Below, piece by piece: positions 1-5,817 of a stretch of DNA of 9,683 nt; the stretch's first letter is position 1, and every line of letters starts with the position of its first letter. The position numbers and the translations under genes were made by a program. This DNA is from Thermoplasmata archaeon. GTDB lineage: Archaea; Thermoplasmatota; Thermoplasmata; Lutacidiplasmatales; UBA184. The notes below the pieces were generated by a model. It was not told the origin of the DNA, did not search any database, and was given only the letters and a program-made list of their open reading frames with translations. The stretch is taken from assembly GCA_030039715.1 (NCBI GenBank), contig JASHVA010000093.1, positions 1-9,683 on the forward strand, in the 5' to 3' direction.

Positions 1-657
1 TCGATGGTCGTCCCCGGCGTGATCCTCGTCTTCGTCGAGATCCTCGACCCCTCGCTCATCGGCGTCGCGCTCGTCGGCGCGGTGATCTTCTCGACGTTCA
101 CGATGGGCCAGCGGGTCCTCAACGAGGCCGCGTACCTCCGGATCGACCACAAGGCGAACGACCTCTACCTCGCCGGGCCGCTGACGCCGGAGGCGTACTT
201 CCTCGGCATGTCGGTCGGCATCCTCGTCGTCTACGTCGCACCGACCGTCTTCCTCGGGATCCTCGCCGCCCTGGTGATCCCCCTCACGCTCTCGACGGGT
301 CTCGAGCTCCTGGGGCTCGCCGCGGTCGTCTGGCTGTTCGCGGCGTCGACCGGCTACGTCTTCTCGACGTTCTTCCGGGACAACCGGGCGATCTGGGCGT
401 ACTCGAGCCTCTTCTTCAACATCTTCGGCGTCCTCGTTCCGGTCTTCTATCCCCTCGGCCTCTTCCCCGCGGCGCTGCGGCCGATCGTCCTCCTGATGCC
501 GCCGAGCGCCGCGGCCGCGCTCGTGCAGTCCGCGATCGGCGCGGCGACCGTCTCCGGCGGGGAAGTCGCCCTCGCGCTCGGGGGCCTGGCGGTCGAGACC
601 GTCGTCGTGTTCCTGTTCGCGATCTACTGGGCGCGCCGCACCGTGAGGGCCGAGTAG
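1..657 (+). CDS. ABC-2-type transporter permease, 5'-truncated by the window edge
   Basis: This is an integral membrane permease subunit of the ABC-2 class, which moves drugs, lipids or polymers outward using a separate ATPase. The visible 218 codons are dominated by hydrophobic helices; about five membrane segments can be picked out, ending in a basic tail (ARRTVRAE). The frame is open to base 1. Compared with the downstream paralogue (260 residues), the ATG at position 4 falls inside the first transmembrane helix, so it is probably an internal Met and the true start lies about 35-40 codons outside the window. The segment DLYLAGPLTPEAYFLG aligns with DLFVASPLSRVRYLFG in the next gene, which marks the two as paralogues. 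The stop codon TAG is followed directly by the next ATG, so both are translated from one operon. The substrate cannot be inferred. Family assignment is fairly secure. Confidence 0.85.
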   Translation, partial: SMVVPGVILVFVEILDPSLIGVALVGAVIFSTFTMGQRVLNEAAYLRIDHKANDLYLAGPLTPEAYFLGMSVGILVVYVAPTVFLGILAALVIPLTLSTGLELLGLAAVVWLFAASTGYVFSTFFRDNRAIWAYSSLFFNIFGVLVPVFYPLGLFPAALRPIVLLMPPSAAAALVQSAIGAATVSGGEVALALGGLAVETVVVFLFAIYWARRTVRAE

Positions 658-1440
658 ATGGCGACCGTCCAGGAGTCGTTCCCCACCGTCCCAACCGAGG
701 GGCGGTCGCTGCCGGCGTTCGGGATCGTCGGCTGGCGGTGGATCTCGCGGAACCCCGCGGTCGCGATCACGCCGGTCCTGTTGCCGTTCATCTTCCTCTA
801 CTTCCTCTCGCTGATCTCGCCGCCGGACCTCCTGCCGCTCGAGATCGTCGGCGCGATGCTGTTCACGATGCAGAACATCGGCTCCTGGACGCTCGGCGAC
901 AGCGCCTTCTGGCGGATCGAGTGCTCGCTCCAGGACCTTTTCGTCGCGAGCCCGCTCTCGCGCGTGCGCTACCTCTTCGGCATCGCGTTCTCGAACCTGA
1001 TCGCGATGCTCCCCGCGCTCGCGATCCTCACCGCGCTCCTCGCCTGGGTCGGCGGCGCGCGGGGCTACCCGCTGACCCCGCTCGGGGCCGTCGCCCTCTT
1101 CGCGGCGCTGTTCACGATGTGGGTGCTGTTCTCGTCGATCGGCATCGCGATCTCGAGCCGCATCCAGACGCAGCGGGAGATCTGGCCGGTCGGCAACCTG
1201 ACGTTCACGATCCTCGGCATGCTCTCGCCGCTCTACTACCCGCTGAAGGCGCTCCCGCCGCTCTGGCAGGACGCCGCGCGGTTCCTGCCCACTACGTACG
1301 CGGCGCTCCTCGTGCAGGGCGCGCTCGGGATCACCCCGGCGAGCCCCACCCAGCTCCTCCTCTACGCCGGGCTCCTCGCCGTGTGCGCCCTCGCCGGACT
1401 CACGATCACGCTCCGCCTCTACCGCTGGGGCGAGGCGTGA
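658..1440 (+). CDS. ABC-2-type transporter permease, second of a tandem pair
   Basis: This is a 260-residue ABC-2 permease with about six predicted membrane helices (near residues 34-53, 59-77, 105-130, 141-166, 177-197 and 232-254) and a cytosolic N-terminus of about 30 residues. The loop after helix 2 carries DLFVASPLSRVRYLFG, the family's conserved amphipathic stretch, and helix 5 is followed by PLYYPLKALP, matching PVFYPLGLFP in the upstream gene. It starts at the base immediately after the upstream stop, so the two are translationally coupled. The pair probably forms a heterodimeric channel with an ATPase encoded upstream of the window. No Shine-Dalgarno sequence is evident, which is consistent with coupling. 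Exporter function is known for the family; the cargo is unknown. Confidence 0.9.
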   Translation: MATVQESFPTVPTEGRSLPAFGIVGWRWISRNPAVAITPVLLPFIFLYFLSLISPPDLLPLEIVGAMLFTMQNIGSWTLGDSAFWRIECSLQDLFVASPLSRVRYLFGIAFSNLIAMLPALAILTALLAWVGGARGYPLTPLGAVALFAALFTMWVLFSSIGIAISSRIQTQREIWPVGNLTFTILGMLSPLYYPLKALPPLWQDAARFLPTTYAALLVQGALGITPASPTQLLLYAGLLAVCALAGLTITLRLYRWGEA

Positions 1441-1482
1441 ACGGTGCGTTCGCGACCGCAAACGTTCAAACGGGGGACGACC

Positions 1483-1611
1483 ATGGTACCTCCGGTGCGC
1501 TCACCGAAACCGGAACCGAACGCCTCGCGCCCCGGCCTTCGCGCCGGGAGACCGTTCGGCCGGGGGCGACCGCTTCCGATCCGTCCGTTCCTCCGGGAGG
1601 GCGGTAGGTAG
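1483..1611 (+). CDS. doubtful 42-residue ORF upstream of the aIF1 gene
   Basis: An ATG at 1483 opens a 42-codon frame ending in TAG eight bases before the aIF1 start. The product would be Pro- and Arg-rich (MVPPVRSPKPEPN, then a run rich in RPxGR-like residues), with no recognisable domain. This composition is what random GC-rich DNA gives, so it may not be a gene. Two points keep it on the list: it fills most of the gap between the permease operon and aIF1, and its ATG lies 19 nt downstream of a GTTCAAACGG element that recurs at the same distance before an ATG at 4459. It could be a leader peptide or untranslated leader sequence. Confidence 0.12.
   Translation: MVPPVRSPKPEPNASRPGLRAGRPFGRGRPLPIRPFLREGGR
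1531..1548 (+). other. GC-rich hairpin in the interval before aIF1
   Basis: CCCGGC (1531-1536) and GCCGGG (1543-1548) are perfect complements around a six-base loop. No T-tract follows, so it does not look like an archaeal intrinsic terminator of the permease operon. If aIF1 is transcribed from further upstream, it would fold in the 5' leader. In DNA this GC-rich, a six-base stem may also arise by chance. Confidence 0.3.
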
Positions 1612-1619
1612 ATCCACCG

Positions 1620-1937
1620 ATGGGCAACGACGAGTTCGACGAGATCCTCAGCGCCCTCGACCGCGAGACGGCCCGCATCCGGGTCCGCGCCGAGCCCCGC
1701 CGGTACAACAAGCCGGCGACGGTGATCTCGGGCTTCCCCCCCGGGGTCGACCTCGCGGAGACGACGCGCTCGCTCAAGAACCGGCTCGCGACCGGCGGCT
1801 CGGTGGTCGACGGCGAGGTCTACCTCCAAGGGGACCATCGCGCCCGCATCCGCGACGAGCTCGCCCGGCTCGGCTTCGACCCCGAGACGGTCGAGGTGTC
1901 GGACGCGCCGCTGCCGAAGCGCGGCCGACGCGGATAG
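1620..1937 (+). CDS. sui1: translation initiation factor aIF1 (SUI1 family)
   Basis: This is the archaeal homologue of eIF1, which binds the small ribosomal subunit near the P site and controls start-codon selection. The 105-residue length fits the family (about 100-113). After an acidic helix-prone N-terminus (about residues 1-20) come the basic loop RRYNKPATVISG (27-38) and the signature LKNRLATGGSVVDG with LQGDHRARIRDELARLGF, the most conserved SUI1 segment. The C-terminus is basic (PKRGRRG). The ATG at 1620 gives the standard N-terminus. No convincing TATA box lies 25-35 nt upstream and no well-spaced Shine-Dalgarno is present (GGAGG at 1596-1600 is about 19 nt away), so transcription may begin further up in the 179-base interval. 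The gene stands alone between the permease operon and the sulfurtransferase. Confidence 0.95.
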   Translation: MGNDEFDEILSALDRETARIRVRAEPRRYNKPATVISGFPPGVDLAETTRSLKNRLATGGSVVDGEVYLQGDHRARIRDELARLGFDPETVEVSDAPLPKRGRRG

Positions 1938-2007
1938 ATACGCACCCGCGGGTATTGCGCCGAAGGGGGCCACCCCGGCCCACGATTCGCGCGTATTTCC
2001 CCGTGTT

Positions 2008-2024
2008 CCGCACCGATTGTGCGG
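2008..2024. promoter_or_regulatory. inverted repeat upstream of the sulfurtransferase TATA box (possible operator)
   Basis: CCGCAC (2008-2013) and GTGCGG (2019-2024) form a perfect six-base inverted repeat around CGATT. It ends about ten bases before the GGTATAAC box, where an archaeal repressor or activator could affect TBP/TFB binding. The arms are perfect but short, so binding is only suggested. It could also be a hairpin in an aIF1 read-through transcript. Confidence 0.35.
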
Positions 2025-2033
2025 GCCGTCGAG

Positions 2034-2041
2034 GGTATAAC
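2034..2041 (+). promoter_or_regulatory. TATA box of the sulfurtransferase gene
   Basis: GGTATAAC is the clearest TATA-like element in the window. TATAA (2036-2040) lies 31-35 nt before the ATG at 2071. With normal archaeal TATA-to-start spacing, the 5' leader would be only a few nucleotides. No Shine-Dalgarno is present (the bases before the ATG are AGAAGAACC), which fits leaderless or near-leaderless translation. Confidence 0.65.
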
Positions 2042-2070
2042 CTCCCGTTCCAGAGCCGCGAAGAAGAACC

Positions 2071-2928
2071 ATGGCCGCGTACGCGCATCCCGACGTGCTC
2101 GTCGAGAACGAGTGGCTCGCCTCGCATCTGAACGACCCGAAGGTCCGCGTCGTCGAGGTCGACTACGACCCCGCCGCGAACTACGAGCTCGGACACATCC
2201 CGGGCGCCGTGCTGTTCGACTGGCGGAAGGACATCAACGACCCGGTCCGGCGCGACATCCTCTCGGAGGAGGCGCTCACCGCGCTCTACCACCGGGCGGG
2301 GATCGACCCCGACACGACCGTCGTGCTCTACGGCGACTTCAACAACTGGTTCGCCGCCTTCGCCTTCTGGGTGCTCACCTACTACGGCGCGAAGAACGTG
2401 AAGCTCCTCAACGGGGGCCGCAAGAAGTGGCTCGCGGAGGACCGCGCCGTCTCGAAGGAGGCGCCGGCCGCGGGCGCCGGGAAGCTGAAGGCGCACCCGG
2501 CCGACCCGAAGCTCCGCGCGTTCCTCCAGGACGTGCAGAAGGTGCTCCCCGAGGTGAAGGCCGGGAAGTTCGGCCTCGTCGACGTGCGGGGCCCGAAGGA
2601 GTTCTCGGGCGAGATCCTCGCGCCCCCCGAGTACCCGACCGAGCACGCGCAGCGCGGGGGCCACATCCCCGGCGCGAAGAACATCCCCTGGGCCCAGGCG
2701 GTCAAGGACGACGGGACGTTCAAGAGCCGCGAGGAGCTCGAGGAGCTGTACAAGGCGAAGGGGATCACCGCGGCGAACCCGGTGATCACCTACTGCCGGA
2801 TCGGCGAGCGCTCGAGCCACTCCTGGTTCGTCCTGAAGTACCTCCTCGGGTACCCCGACGTCCGGAACTACGACGGCTCGTGGACCGAGTGGGGGAACCT
2901 CGTCCGGACCCCCATCGAGAAGCCGTAG
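2071..2928 (+). CDS. thiosulfate sulfurtransferase, two-domain rhodanese (SseA/CysA-like)
   Basis: This 285-residue tandem rhodanese moves sulfane sulfur from thiosulfate to an acceptor through a Cys persulfide. The N-terminal domain (about residues 8-130) has the GHIPGAVLFDWRKD strand-turn, but Asp89 stands where the nucleophile would be, so it is catalytically silent, as usual in this family. The C-terminal domain (about 150-280) has a second GGHIPGAKNIPW motif and the active loop C242-RIGERS, followed by SHSWFVLKYLLGY and NYDGSWTEWG. The CRxGxx loop suits thiosulfate rather than the CGSGVT loop of mercaptopyruvate sulfurtransferases. The sequence resembles actinobacterial CysA/SseA proteins, so bacterial-archaeal transfer is possible. 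No signal peptide is present, so it is cytosolic. It has its own TATA box and converges on the H-like/TusA-like gene, a plausible sulfur-accepting partner. Confidence 0.93.
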   Translation: MAAYAHPDVLVENEWLASHLNDPKVRVVEVDYDPAANYELGHIPGAVLFDWRKDINDPVRRDILSEEALTALYHRAGIDPDTTVVLYGDFNNWFAAFAFWVLTYYGAKNVKLLNGGRKKWLAEDRAVSKEAPAAGAGKLKAHPADPKLRAFLQDVQKVLPEVKAGKFGLVDVRGPKEFSGEILAPPEYPTEHAQRGGHIPGAKNIPWAQAVKDDGTFKSREELEELYKAKGITAANPVITYCRIGERSSHSWFVLKYLLGYPDVRNYDGSWTEWGNLVRTPIEKP

Positions 2929-2932
2929 TCCC

Positions 2933-2945
2933 GTTCGTCCCGAAC
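2933..2945. terminator. small hairpin in the 21-base convergent gap (weak terminator candidate)
   Basis: GTTCG (2933-2937) and CGAAC (2941-2945) pair around a three-base loop, between the stop codons of two convergent genes (ending at 2928 and 2950). The location suits a bidirectional terminator. The stem is only five bases and there is no real T-run on either strand, so evidence is weak. Confidence 0.25.
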
Positions 2946-2949
2946 CCCT

Positions 2950-3645
2950 TCAGCCGCCCGGCCGCCGCCGCGGCACCGGGTGCGCCTCCTTCCGGACGAG
3001 GAACTGGTGGAGGTTCCCCTCCGGTCGGTGGGCGAGCACGCGGTGGCCGGTCTGGTCGGACCACCGCTCCATCTCGATCGGGCTCGTGGGGTCGTCGGTG
3101 ACCAGCAGAACCGCATCGCCGGCGGGATGGCGCTCGAGCTCCTCGTTCAGCTGGGCGAGCACGGCCGAACACTCGATCCCGATCTCGTAGAGCTCGAGGT
3201 CGGGCGACTGCGGCCAGCAGCGGATCCGCTGGGCCCGGATCCTCTCGCGCAGCCGGCCGGCGACCGTCGCCGCGGTCTCGAGGCTCGGCGGGAGGGCATC
3301 CCGGGTCGGGCGCACCCGGACCACCCAGCCGTCGTCGTACGGCCGGTCGTTGAGGAGCCGCGGCCGCTCCACGATCCCGAAGTTCCGGTCGACGACCGTC
3401 GCGCCGAGGGGGAGCCGCACGGCCCCCGTGTAGCGGACGCTCTCCACGGTCGCGACGCTCCGTCCCCGGTCGAGCGGCCCCTCGACCGGCCGGAACGAGA
3501 CCGACTGGAACCGGCCCGCGAACCAGACGAGCGGTCCGAGGAGCCCGACGCGGGCGAGGCCCCCGTCGGGCTCGCGCTGGAACCAGACGTCGTGCTCGAG
3601 GTCGTAGAGCCGGTCCTCGGGGAGGGCGCAGCCGTCGAGGTCCAC
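2950..3645 (-). CDS. glycine cleavage H-like domain fused to a TusA-like domain, atypical at both key sites
   Basis: The 231-residue product joins two sulfur/lipoyl-type carrier folds. Residues about 13-113 follow the GcvH pattern: LYDLEHDVWFQREPDGG, then VGLLGP, then ATVESVRYTG and the ending YDDGWVVRVRP. In GcvH the motif is ESVK, where Lys carries lipoate; here Arg71 replaces it, so normal lipoylation is impossible. Residues about 149-219 follow TusA: LELYEIGIEC, then DDPTSPIEMERWSDQTGH and a final FLVRK. Cys159 occupies the sulfur-carrying position, but CPxP has become CSAV. A helical linker (121-140) joins the domains, and Cys143 lies just after it. The start is GTG (3643-3645), with a TATA-like box 25-28 nt upstream. 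It converges on a sulfurtransferase, which suggests a sulfur-relay or scaffold role; that is inference. GcvH-like lipoate-binding proteins and TusA both serve the sHdr sulfur oxidation pathway. Confidence 0.85.
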   Translation of the reverse strand: MDLDGCALPEDRLYDLEHDVWFQREPDGGLARVGLLGPLVWFAGRFQSVSFRPVEGPLDRGRSVATVESVRYTGAVRLPLGATVVDRNFGIVERPRLLNDRPYDDGWVVRVRPTRDALPPSLETAATVAGRLRERIRAQRIRCWPQSPDLELYEIGIECSAVLAQLNEELERHPAGDAVLLVTDDPTSPIEMERWSDQTGHRVLAHRPEGNLHQFLVRKEAHPVPRRRPGG

Positions 3646-3666
3646 GGAAGGACGGAGTCACCGTCG

Positions 3667-3675
3667 GACTTTACG
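3667..3675 (-). promoter_or_regulatory. TATA-like box of the H-like/TusA-like gene
   Basis: On the minus strand this reads CGTAAAGTC. TAAA lies 25-28 nt upstream of the GTG start at 3645, the expected distance for a leaderless transcript. The 78-base divergent interval also serves the 60-residue protein on the plus strand. Confidence 0.5.
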
Positions 3676-3690
3676 GCTCGCGTCGCCAAC

Positions 3691-3718
3691 CTTTTGCTCG
3701 TCGCCCGCTCCGGAGGGG
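3691..3718 (+). promoter_or_regulatory. upstream signals of the small Cys/His protein: T-rich box and Shine-Dalgarno
   Basis: CTTTTG (3691-3696) is a possible TATA-like box 28-33 nt before the ATG at 3724. GGAGGGG (3712-3718), with a five-base spacer, is the best-looking Shine-Dalgarno in the window and supports the ATG. The two do not fit well together, since a start site 25 nt below the box would fall near the Shine-Dalgarno itself; transcription may therefore start further upstream. Confidence 0.4.
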
Positions 3719-3723
3719 CCCTC

Positions 3724-3906
3724 ATGAGCTCGCCGGACGAACCGCCGGCACCGGTCCGCACCCGGTGCCGGTGCGGCCACCTCCCCACGCACCACATGGT
3801 GGTCGTACCGGCCGGCGGGACGGGGAACTTCCGCCTCGAGCCGTCCGGGCCGTGCGTCCTCTGCGGCGAAGCCGTGTGCCGGAAGTTCACCCCCGGCGGC
3901 GCCTAG
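3724..3906 (+). CDS. 60-residue Cys/His-rich protein, probable zinc-binding
   Basis: This short gene begins at ATG 3724 with a strong GGAGGGG Shine-Dalgarno. The same frame is open back to 2980, but that extension runs antisense through the H-like/TusA-like gene and is rejected. The product has a CRCGH motif (Cys15, Cys17, His19) followed by THH, a variable Gly-containing stretch, then CVLCG and a final CRKF. The pattern CxCGH..H..CxxC..C..F is seen in small uncharacterised archaeal and actinobacterial proteins and suggests one structural zinc site. There is no signal peptide or membrane segment. It is divergent from the H-like/TusA-like gene and converges on the AHSA1-type gene with a seven-base gap. 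A nucleic-acid or protein-binding role is possible, but the function is unknown. Confidence 0.75.
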   Translation: MSSPDEPPAPVRTRCRCGHLPTHHMVVVPAGGTGNFRLEPSGPCVLCGEAVCRKFTPGGA

Positions 3907-3920
3907 GCGTCGGCTAGCCG
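3901..3920. other. paired palindromes spanning two convergent stop codons
   Basis: GCCTAGGC (3901-3908) and CGGCTAGCCG (3911-3920) are perfect palindromes two bases apart. Each contains a TAG stop codon, the first of the plus-strand gene and the second of the minus-strand gene. A termination or RNA-end role is possible, but no T-tract is present, and chance palindromy around CTAG cannot be excluded. Confidence 0.3.
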
Positions 3921-4372
3921 TACGCCTGCTTGATCAGGTAGTCCTTCAACAGGTGGAGGCGCTCGTCCCACAGGTGGAAGTGCCAGGAGCGCGCCTCCTC
4001 CCACGCGGCCCCCGAGCCCCAGCCGGCGTGCTCCAGCGTCACGTCGATCCCCTCGGGGGACTCGCTGAGCCGCACGTAGACGTGCGTCTTCGGCTCGGGC
4101 CGGTTCATCAGCTCCGCGAACTCGGGCGGGCCGCTCCAGAGGAAGTCGAGGTCGAGATCCGGCTGCATCGCGAGGACGCGTCCGCGGCTCTCGAACGGCG
4201 TCGGGCCCGACCAGACGAGGACGTACTCGCCGCCGACCCGCGGATCCACGCGCGCGTCGTCGCACAGCCAGCCTTTGAGCTGCCCGGCGTCGGTGAACGC
4301 GGCATAGATCATCGGGATCGGCAGAGGGACCGTGACCTGGATCAGGATCGCGTCGAGCTCCTCGTCCGCCAC
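3914..4372 (-). CDS. SRPBCC-superfamily protein, AHSA1-like
   Basis: The 152-residue protein matches the AHSA1 (Aha1 C-terminal/START-like) branch of the SRPBCC fold, which has a deep hydrophobic ligand pocket. Visible hallmarks are the opening strand and helix ILIQVTVPLPIPMIYAAF, TDAGQLKGWLCDDARVDPRVGGEY (the family's usual F-T-x-x-x-x-x-x-W then GG), a central WSGPTPFESRGRV hairpin, TLEHAGWG, and a C-terminal amphipathic helix WDERLHLLKDYL. The length is normal for a single-domain member. Archaea usually lack a cytosolic Hsp90 partner, so ligand binding or stress-related activity is likelier than co-chaperone function, but the ligand is unknown. The start is GTG (4370-4372), with a TATA-like box about 26-29 nt upstream. 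The gene is monocistronic and divergent from the surface protein gene at 4499. Confidence 0.88.
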   Translation of the reverse strand: MADEELDAILIQVTVPLPIPMIYAAFTDAGQLKGWLCDDARVDPRVGGEYVLVWSGPTPFESRGRVLAMQPDLDLDFLWSGPPEFAELMNRPEPKTHVYVRLSESPEGIDVTLEHAGWGSGAAWEEARSWHFHLWDERLHLLKDYLIKQAYG

Positions 4373-4395
4373 GGCGACCGGCTCCGCCGCCGGGA

Positions 4396-4404
4396 CCTAA
4401 AGGT
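4396..4404 (-). promoter_or_regulatory. TATA-like box of the AHSA1-like gene
   Basis: On the minus strand, ACCTTTAGG has its TTTA 26-29 nt before the GTG start at 4372, so the mRNA would be leaderless or nearly so. Position is the main support; the sequence is a weak TATA match. Confidence 0.5.
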
Positions 4405-4439
4405 TTTGCGACGCACGGCGGCGCGCCGTCCGAGGAAGG

Positions 4440-4449
4440 GTTCAAACGG
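4440..4449 (+). promoter_or_regulatory. GTTCAAACGG element, possible weak TATA for the surface protein gene
   Basis: GTTCAAACGG is the only AT-richer patch on the plus strand between the divergent promoter and the ATG at 4499, and it is 50-59 nt upstream. An identical ten-mer is at 1464-1473, ahead of the aIF1 gene. If TTCAAA acts as a TATA variant, transcription would start near 4470, giving a leader of about 30 nt that contains GGAG (4491-4494) close to the ATG. Only the sequence match is seen; the promoter role is inferred. Confidence 0.3.
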
Positions 4450-4498
4450 CGGGAAGCGATGGAGGGGGCGTTCCCGTTTCCGGGGGCCACGGAGTCCG

Positions 4499-5707
4499 AT
4501 GCGGCGGGCCGGCCGTCTCCGCAACTGCGCCGCCATCGGGTTCGTCGTGGCTCTGGTCGCCGCCGTCACGCTCCTCGCGGTCGGACTTCTGCCGCCGCCG
4601 AGCTCGCCGGCCACCCGCTTCACGCCGTACTGGGGCGAACAGGAGACGTTCGGCAACGGCACGGTCGAAGTGAACCTCCTGAACGGGAACCTGAGCATCG
4701 CCCCGGACCTCAGCTACCAGGGAGCGTACAACACCACGAACTCGAGCTGGCCGGTCCTCCTCACGGGAAACGCGACCCACGAGTTCTGGCCCTCCTCGCA
4801 ACCGGTCCTCGAACTCGCTCCCGCGGTCTCGAGCTACCTCTACGCGCACTCGACCGGGATGATCGAGTTCCCGGCCGGCAACGGTTCCGCGTGGGAGATC
4901 GGCACGGTCGCGGCGTCGTACCCGCTGCCGAAGGGCGACGGCGTGACCAGCTACTTCATGCTCGACCCCACGAACCACTCGAGCTGGAACTCCGATTACT
5001 ATCTGATCAACCCCGAGGGCCCGTACGTCTCGACGCCGGTCTGCTCCGGGGCCGAGATCTTTCCCTATTCGGCGAGCCCGTACGTCGCCGTGCAGTGGGA
5101 TCCCTCGTACATCAACGCGTACTGCGGGACCGGGCTCAGCGGCTCGTTCAACATCTACCTCGTGACGCCGGGCCCCGGCGGCGTCGTCTCCGCCGCCAAC
5201 CTCACTTCGATCGGCCCCGTCGGGAGCGCGATCGGTCCGGCTCCGCAGCCGGGGGACTGGTTCGCCACCAACGTGCAGTACAACGACACGACGAACGCGC
5301 TCAACGCGACCGCGATCGACGAGAACGACCCGTCGATCGAGTACACGCTGAACTCCAACCTGAGCCAGTTCGGGTTCGCGCCGGCGCCGGAGCTTCTCGG
5401 CGCCGCGAACCTCACGATCAACGCGATCGCGGAGGGAACCGCGAACACGGTCAACTGGGGTCTCCTCTATGCGGCGGAGTACCCCGAGGCCGGGTGGACC
5501 GCGCCGCCGCACGCGCCGCCCACCAATTCCACGGGGAACTCGACCTCGACGACGACCGGCGGCGGGGGCGCGGGAAGCGGCCTCACCGGCGGAGGCGTGA
5601 ACTGGGCCCTCGTCGCACTGGTCGGCGGAGGCGCGGGCGCGGTGGCTCTCGCCGGCACCGTCGCCTGGAAGTCCCGGACGATCCGGCCCCCGTCCCTCCA
5701 GACGTAA
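4499..5707 (+). CDS. membrane-anchored, sequon-rich surface protein of unknown function
   Basis: The 402-residue product is not assigned to a family. A basic N-terminus (MRRAGRLRN) and hydrophobic segment (about 12-32) act as signal peptide or anchor. The ectodomain (about 34-340) is beta-rich, with 14 N-x-S/T sequons counted across the protein and a possible Cys182-Cys209 disulfide. It contains only one Arg and one Lys but many acidic residues. A Ser/Thr/Gly stalk (about 342-366) precedes a single C-terminal helix (368-390) and a short basic tail (KSRTIRPPSLQT), so the protein is displayed outside. The segment GDWFATNVQYNDTTNALNAT resembles a strand pair of concanavalin-A-like lectin folds; this is a weak hint. 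ATG 4499 is chosen because the upstream frame back to 3953 runs antisense through the AHSA1-like gene and because it begins the signal segment. It precedes, in the same direction, a thermopsin with the same topology; a role as partner or substrate is speculation. Confidence 0.85.
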   Translation: MRRAGRLRNCAAIGFVVALVAAVTLLAVGLLPPPSSPATRFTPYWGEQETFGNGTVEVNLLNGNLSIAPDLSYQGAYNTTNSSWPVLLTGNATHEFWPSSQPVLELAPAVSSYLYAHSTGMIEFPAGNGSAWEIGTVAASYPLPKGDGVTSYFMLDPTNHSSWNSDYYLINPEGPYVSTPVCSGAEIFPYSASPYVAVQWDPSYINAYCGTGLSGSFNIYLVTPGPGGVVSAANLTSIGPVGSAIGPAPQPGDWFATNVQYNDTTNALNATAIDENDPSIEYTLNSNLSQFGFAPAPELLGAANLTINAIAEGTANTVNWGLLYAAEYPEAGWTAPPHAPPTNSTGNSTSTTTGGGGAGSGLTGGGVNWALVALVGGGAGAVALAGTVAWKSRTIRPPSLQT

Positions 5708-5817
5708 CCGGCTCACCCGCGCCGCGAACCGCGGACCGTGTCGTGGAGTTATCCGTCGCGCGCGCTCGTGTCCGTCAGGGTTCGGGCGCACAGATGCGCA
5801 TTTGGCCAGGGGGAAAG

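Noticed and set aside
4..6. ATG at position 4 as the start of the first permease
   Set aside because: Comparison with the downstream paralogue puts it inside the first membrane helix, and the frame is open to base 1.
738..1607. 289-codon plus-strand frame overlapping the second permease
   Set aside because: It is an Arg/Pro/Ala-rich out-of-frame shadow of the permease with no membrane helices or motifs.
1774..2820. 348-codon minus-strand frame over aIF1 and the sulfurtransferase
   Set aside because: It overlaps two well-identified genes and has Arg/Val/Leu-rich shadow composition typical of antisense frames in GC-rich DNA.
2980..3723. Upstream extension of the 60-residue Cys/His protein frame
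   Set aside because: It lies antisense to the H-like/TusA-like gene and has shadow composition; a strong Shine-Dalgarno marks ATG 3724.
4380..4460. Possible tRNA suggested by a T-loop-like GGTTCAAAC
   Set aside because: The flanking bases do not form a T stem, and no acceptor, D or anticodon arms can be drawn around it.
3953..4498. Upstream extension of the surface protein frame
   Set aside because: It runs antisense through the AHSA1-like gene and would place the signal peptide in the middle of the protein; ATG 4499 begins the basic plus hydrophobic signal segment.
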